Shown: in pieces, positions 60,762-64,000 of the stretch
Layout of the letters: each line of letters opens with the position of its first letter
How positions within the stretch are numbered: position 1 is the stretch's first letter
Assembly: GCA_944326585.1 (NCBI GenBank)
Contig: CALVEN010000004.1
Coordinates: forward strand, 62,001-126,000
Direction: 5' to 3'
Source of the DNA: Candidatus Gastranaerophilales bacterium
GTDB lineage: Bacteria; Cyanobacteriota; Vampirovibrionia; Gastranaerophilales; Gastranaerophilaceae
DNA: 64,000 nt
Made by a program: the position numbers and the translations under genes
Notes under the pieces: model-generated
What the model saw: the letters and a program-made list of their open reading frames with translations, nothing else
Databases searched by the model: none
Told to the model about the DNA's origin: nothing

Positions 60762-62098
60762 AAAAATTTTTAAATCTGGTATTTGCGCTTATTTTAACCG
60801 TAACAACAGCAAATGCCGAAAATATTAATAAAGCTATTTCGGATTCCCGAATAAATAAAGGTGCCGTATCAATTTCCGTAAGAGACGCAGAAACAGGCAA
60901 AATACTTTATGAACTTAACAGCGATAAACCCGTTTCTCCGGCATCCACTCTAAAATCAATAACTTTAGCTGCCGCTTTAAATGAACTGGGAAAAGATTTT
61001 GAATTTACAACAGAGCTTTATAAAAATACAAATAACGAATTAATCTTAAAACTCGGAGCTGACCCGTTTTTAAAAGCAAACGACTTAAAAACGCTGTTAA
61101 AGACAGCACATGAAAAAAATATAATTGAGCCAAAAGCATTTTTTATAGATGACACAATTATCGACCAAACCGAATGGGGCGAAGGCTGGCAGTGGGATGA
61201 CGATTTAAATCCGCTTATGCCCAAATTCAGTGCATATAATATTGACAATAACCTTTTAAAAATAACGGTGGAGCCGACTTTCAAAGGCGCCCCCGCAGAA
61301 ATAAAACTTGACGTGTTTTATCCTGCAACATTTGTAAACCTTGTCACGACAGGCAGCGCAAATGACGTTAAAATAAGCAGAAACAACAGCATCGCACCGA
61401 ATGTTCTGAATATTGAAGGAACTGTTGCAAAACGTGAACAAATTGAAATTCCGATTAATTACCCGAAAAGATATTTTATATTAAGACTTGAAGATGCAAT
61501 ACGGGATGAAAATATAGAATACTACGGGAATTTCGCTATAGAAAAACTCCCCGCACAGAATATATACCTTGTAGCAAAAACTGCCAACCCGATTAAAAAA
61601 GCAGTTGATGCCATAATGCAGGAAAGCAATAATATGGCTGCGGAAACCGTGTTTAAAATTGCGGGAGGACATTACATGCAAAAAACAGGTTCCGCTGAAG
61701 ATGCCGTAAAAATGCTGCTGGATTACTGCAGGCAGCTCGGTATTGATACAAAAAACATTAAAATAGTTGACGGAAGCGGAGTTTCTAAAAACAATCTTGT
61801 AACAGCGGACTTCATGACATCTTTTTTAACCGCGCAGTATAAAAAAGATCCGGCTTATAAAGATATATTCGCATCCTCGGGTGAGGGCACCTTAAAAGAC
61901 CGCATGCTGTATTTTAAAGATAACCTGAGAGCTAAAACCGGAACCCTTACTGACGTAAGCGCAATAGCAGGCTTTCTCACAACAGCCCGCGGCAGACTTG
62001 TTGCCTTTGATATTATGACAAATGACCCGCAAACAAAAAATTCCGACAAAAAAATGCTTGAGGAATATATATTAAGAGCGATTCATTCATCATACTAA
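60758..62098 (+). CDS. dacB: D-alanyl-D-alanine carboxypeptidase/endopeptidase (PBP4, DacB-type)
   Basis: 446 residues with a signal peptide (MKKFLNLVFALILTVTTANA). The penicillin-binding motifs are SPASTLKSIT (SxxK), ESNNMAAETV (SxN) and KTGTLTDVSA (KTG), with the long insertion between SxxK and SxN that marks class C PBP4. It trims or cross-link-hydrolyses peptidoglycan in the periplasm. It is the last gene of the acyltransferase-nitrilase-PBP4 operon and converges with a pilin gene with a four-base stop overlap. Confidence 0.95.
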   Translation: MKKFLNLVFALILTVTTANAENINKAISDSRINKGAVSISVRDAETGKILYELNSDKPVSPASTLKSITLAAALNELGKDFEFTTELYKNTNNELILKLGADPFLKANDLKTLLKTAHEKNIIEPKAFFIDDTIIDQTEWGEGWQWDDDLNPLMPKFSAYNIDNNLLKITVEPTFKGAPAEIKLDVFYPATFVNLVTTGSANDVKISRNNSIAPNVLNIEGTVAKREQIEIPINYPKRYFILRLEDAIRDENIEYYGNFAIEKLPAQNIYLVAKTANPIKKAVDAIMQESNNMAAETVFKIAGGHYMQKTGSAEDAVKMLLDYCRQLGIDTKNIKIVDGSGVSKNNLVTADFMTSFLTAQYKKDPAYKDIFASSGEGTLKDRMLYFKDNLRAKTGTLTDVSAIAGFLTTARGRLVAFDIMTNDPQTKNSDKKMLEEYILRAIHSSY

Positions 62099-63450
62099 AA
62101 TATTTTAACAGGTTCTTTAACCATCATTCTGCAATCGCGCGTCGTATCCTTACACAAATCATACTGGACTTTGCCGTCACAGTATTTAGAGCTTTTGATA
62201 TAACCGATGGCACATGCCGCACTTCTGAAATTCGCGTCTTTCATCAATAATTTCAAGGCTCTGTTCGGTCCGCTGTAGTCGTCATATACTACATTTACTT
62301 TTAAATGCTCCATATTGTTTCCGCCTGACGGTGACGATTCATTATACGCAGCTATAACTTTCCCCGATTTTAACAAGTAAAACGGAAATACATCTTCCCA
62401 TAATATACTTTTGCCCGATTTCCCGTTTACATCTATATATATTTCAAATCCCTCTCTGTCTAATTCGTCCTCTGCGTCCGACAACTCGCTTATTGTTACT
62501 AAATCTGAACCTATATATAATTTCAACCCGTTTGAAAATACTATATTAGGAGTTAAACCCGTAAAATTCTTCGACGTAACCTTACTCTGTACGTTTGCAG
62601 GAGATACACTGCAATCAGAAGCTGATATATTATAATCTTTTTTAATCTTATCACATAATACATCGTTGTATGAATCAAGGACTTCATCAGACTCATCCGG
62701 TTCAACTTCTTCTATAGGGGTTAAACAGGCAGCATAAACTGTTGAATTATTTCTATGTGCCGCAGAATCTCCGCCCATTCCTGATGACTCTGTAAAAACA
62801 GAAGCTCTTATTCCGTCTGTATGTGTACCCTTAGCAAACCAGAACGCTGTGTAATCCATTGGGCAATCATAATATTCTCCTTTTCCAGAAAGACAAAGCG
62901 ATACAAATTTTATAGGATTAAGCAAATTCAATTTTTCTAAAGTCTCGATATCCGTTCCGTCATTAGTCAGCTTATATATTTCCGCAGCACCATAGGCACT
63001 CGGTAGTAAACCGTTACATGCCTTTACTGCACCTGCATAATAGTCCTCTTCATAATAACAGCCGTAGATATTATCGTAAATTTTCGCTAATTCCTCACAC
63101 TCACTTTTACTGACCGGCACAGGAATAAATGCAGGTTCATTAATACATTCATCAGAAAATTGCACAAGACATTGCTTGGCAGGTTCTTCCAAAGGAGTAT
63201 TCAACACAGTCTGTAATATATTTGCAGACATGTCCTTTACCGCCATATATCCCATATAATACGAATAATAATCAACTTTTTTCATCTTACTGAGCGTTAT
63301 GGGTAAAGTAACCATGACAACAAGCGTCATCACGACAAGCACAATTGACAACTCCCCCAGTGTAAACCCACGTCTAAAAAGGCTTAAATTCACCTCATCC
63401 CCGGTTTCGGGTCTGCTAATCACAACTCTTTTCATACCTTTCTTCTGCAT
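62095..63450 (-). CDS. mosaic prepilin-like protein (FTLGE type)
   Basis: 451 residues from ATG 63450 (MQKKGMKRVV), which lies seven bases from a TATAAT box; ATG 63435 is the alternative. The 28-residue leader ends LSLFRRG^FTLGELSIVLVVMTLVVMVTLP (Glu +5). The N-terminal helix and the C-terminal ~150 residues are nearly identical to the protein at 49440-50915, while the middle differs and contains the EDYYAGAVKACNGLLP block seen in the other pilin family of the window. This leader has no G tract. Likely a surface-exposed pseudopilin that recombines with its paralogue. Confidence 0.9.
   Translation of the reverse strand: MQKKGMKRVVISRPETGDEVNLSLFRRGFTLGELSIVLVVMTLVVMVTLPITLSKMKKVDYYSYYMGYMAVKDMSANILQTVLNTPLEEPAKQCLVQFSDECINEPAFIPVPVSKSECEELAKIYDNIYGCYYEEDYYAGAVKACNGLLPSAYGAAEIYKLTNDGTDIETLEKLNLLNPIKFVSLCLSGKGEYYDCPMDYTAFWFAKGTHTDGIRASVFTESSGMGGDSAAHRNNSTVYAACLTPIEEVEPDESDEVLDSYNDVLCDKIKKDYNISASDCSVSPANVQSKVTSKNFTGLTPNIVFSNGLKLYIGSDLVTISELSDAEDELDREGFEIYIDVNGKSGKSILWEDVFPFYLLKSGKVIAAYNESSPSGGNNMEHLKVNVVYDDYSGPNRALKLLMKDANFRSAACAIGYIKSSKYCDGKVQYDLCKDTTRDCRMMVKEPVKIF
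62111..62546. repeat. 436-bp near-identical repeat, copy 2 (pilin 3' end)
   Basis: Direct copy of 49456-49891, 12,655 bp away, with about ten mismatches and no gaps. Confidence 0.9.
63247..63369. repeat. 123-bp near-identical repeat, copy 2 (pilin N-terminal helix)
   Basis: Copy of 50757-50879 with one mismatch seen. Confidence 0.9.
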
Positions 63451-63457
63451 ATTTAAT

Positions 63458-63463
63458 ATTATA
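63458..63463 (-). promoter_or_regulatory. -10 box of the second mosaic pilin
   Basis: Minus-strand TATAAT then ATTAAAT and ATG 63450: gap of seven and no SD before this ATG. Confidence 0.5.
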
Positions 63464-63564
63464 TAGAATTTAATAAAAATTTGCAAGATAGTATTCAAAT
63501 AAAACCGGTTAAGATATTTTTACAATTAGAAAATCTTTAAATCTTATGCTACACTAAAAATATC

Positions 63565-64000
63565 ATGGAACCTTTAGTAAGTATAATTACAACAACGCAC
63601 AATATTGTGGAAAAAGGTCAGGCTGATGATTTCAGCCTTCTTGTCACCCTGCTTGACATGCAAACTTATCCGAATATTGAACATATTATCATTGATAATG
63701 CTTCAACCGATGACACGGTTGTTTTGTTAAAAGATTACAAAAATAAAGGCTATATACAATTTTATTCCGAGCCTGATACTGGCAAATTCAATGCCTTTAA
63801 CAAAGGTATTTTAAGAGCAAAAGGCAAATATATCTCCTTTATCAGCTGTGATGATTTTTATCACGACATTACAGCCATAACGGATTTAGTTAATCTGATG
63901 GAAGCAGAAAACGCCGATTTTTCATTTTCTCCTTCGTATTGCAGGCATTCAGAAGGCTTTGTATTTCTGTTTACGCCTGCCATGCACAATGCCTTTCAGG
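63565..64000 (+). CDS. family 2 glycosyltransferase, 3'-truncated by the window edge
   Basis: The first 145 residues of a GT-A/GT2 enzyme: VSIITTTHN start strand, YPNIEHIIIDNASTDDTV with the nucleotide-sugar Asp, SEPDTGKFNAFNKGILRAKGKYISFISCDD with the metal-binding DD motif. Similar to WcaA-type glycosyltransferases that build surface polysaccharides. An extended -10 (TGCTACACT, 63547-63555) stands nine bases before ATG 63565. The gene continues past the window. Confidence 0.93.
   Translation, partial: MEPLVSIITTTHNIVEKGQADDFSLLVTLLDMQTYPNIEHIIIDNASTDDTVVLLKDYKNKGYIQFYSEPDTGKFNAFNKGILRAKGKYISFISCDDFYHDITAITDLVNLMEAENADFSFSPSYCRHSEGFVFLFTPAMHNAFQ

Overview
The window is about 64 kb of AT-rich, gene-dense bacterial chromosome. 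It has short intergenic gaps, overlapping operons and no phage or transposase genes. Gene content suggests an anaerobic, Gram-negative-type, fermentative relative of the Cyanobacteria, most likely an uncultured gut Gastranaerophilales ('Melainabacteria', Vampirovibrionia). The clues are HydG ([FeFe]-hydrogenase maturation), ThyX instead of ThyA, a protein made of cyanobacterial-ClpC-like N-domains, a CHASE2-GGDEF protein, and many short pilin-like proteins whose mature N-terminus reads FTLAE or FTLGE. This assignment is an inference from content; no 16S or marker phylogeny could be run.

Layout. 1-6.4 kb: a truncated unknown gene, ruvX, a DUF1292 protein, a ClpN-repeat protein, tilS, hpt, an orphan histidine kinase and a membrane protein. 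6.4-14.3 kb (minus): uvrB, a small CpaF-N-like protein, a CpaE/MinD-like ATPase, a prepilin-like protein fused to a repeat fibre and an S74 chaperone domain, a candidate structured RNA, and a large lineage-type protein. 14.4-18 kb: a 56-aa gene, nadD, yqeK and a HerA-like protein with a lost P-loop. 18-23.9 kb (minus): a DMT transporter, glgA, and a 1180-aa zinc-ribbon/cyclase-like/STAND-like/TPR protein. 23.9-33.4 kb: ruvB, a pilin gene whose 5' end is broken by dispersed repeats, hydG, mnmA, glmU, an MFS pump, another pilin and a 0.7-kb repeat field. 33.5-40.6 kb: typA, mgtE, an LCP protein, lemA, two tRNA-Arg genes and a pectate-lyase-like protein. 40.6-51 kb: a pilin, thyX, rpmE, a 55-aa gene, a diguanylate cyclase, a secreted protein, a TPR protein, proS, gtrA, gatD and a mosaic pilin. 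51-64 kb: tatD, tlyA, polA, clpX, clpP, tig, an acyltransferase, a nitrilase-family hydrolase, a PBP4-type peptidase, a second mosaic pilin and the start of a glycosyltransferase.

How the genes fit together. Most of the window is housekeeping: DNA repair (ruvX, uvrB, ruvB, polA), tRNA modification and charging (tilS, mnmA, proS), protein quality control (tig, clpP, clpX, ClpN protein), envelope and peptidoglycan (glmU, gatD, LCP, PBP4) and NAD or nucleotide metabolism. The accessory layer is a scattered set of prepilin-like surface proteins. Two share about 98% identical ends around different middles, two have a nine-base G tract in the leader that puts the best start out of frame, and one carries a tail-fibre-like self-chaperoned stalk. 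At least seven genes also have a -10 hexamer exactly six bases before the start codon, which predicts leaderless mRNAs.
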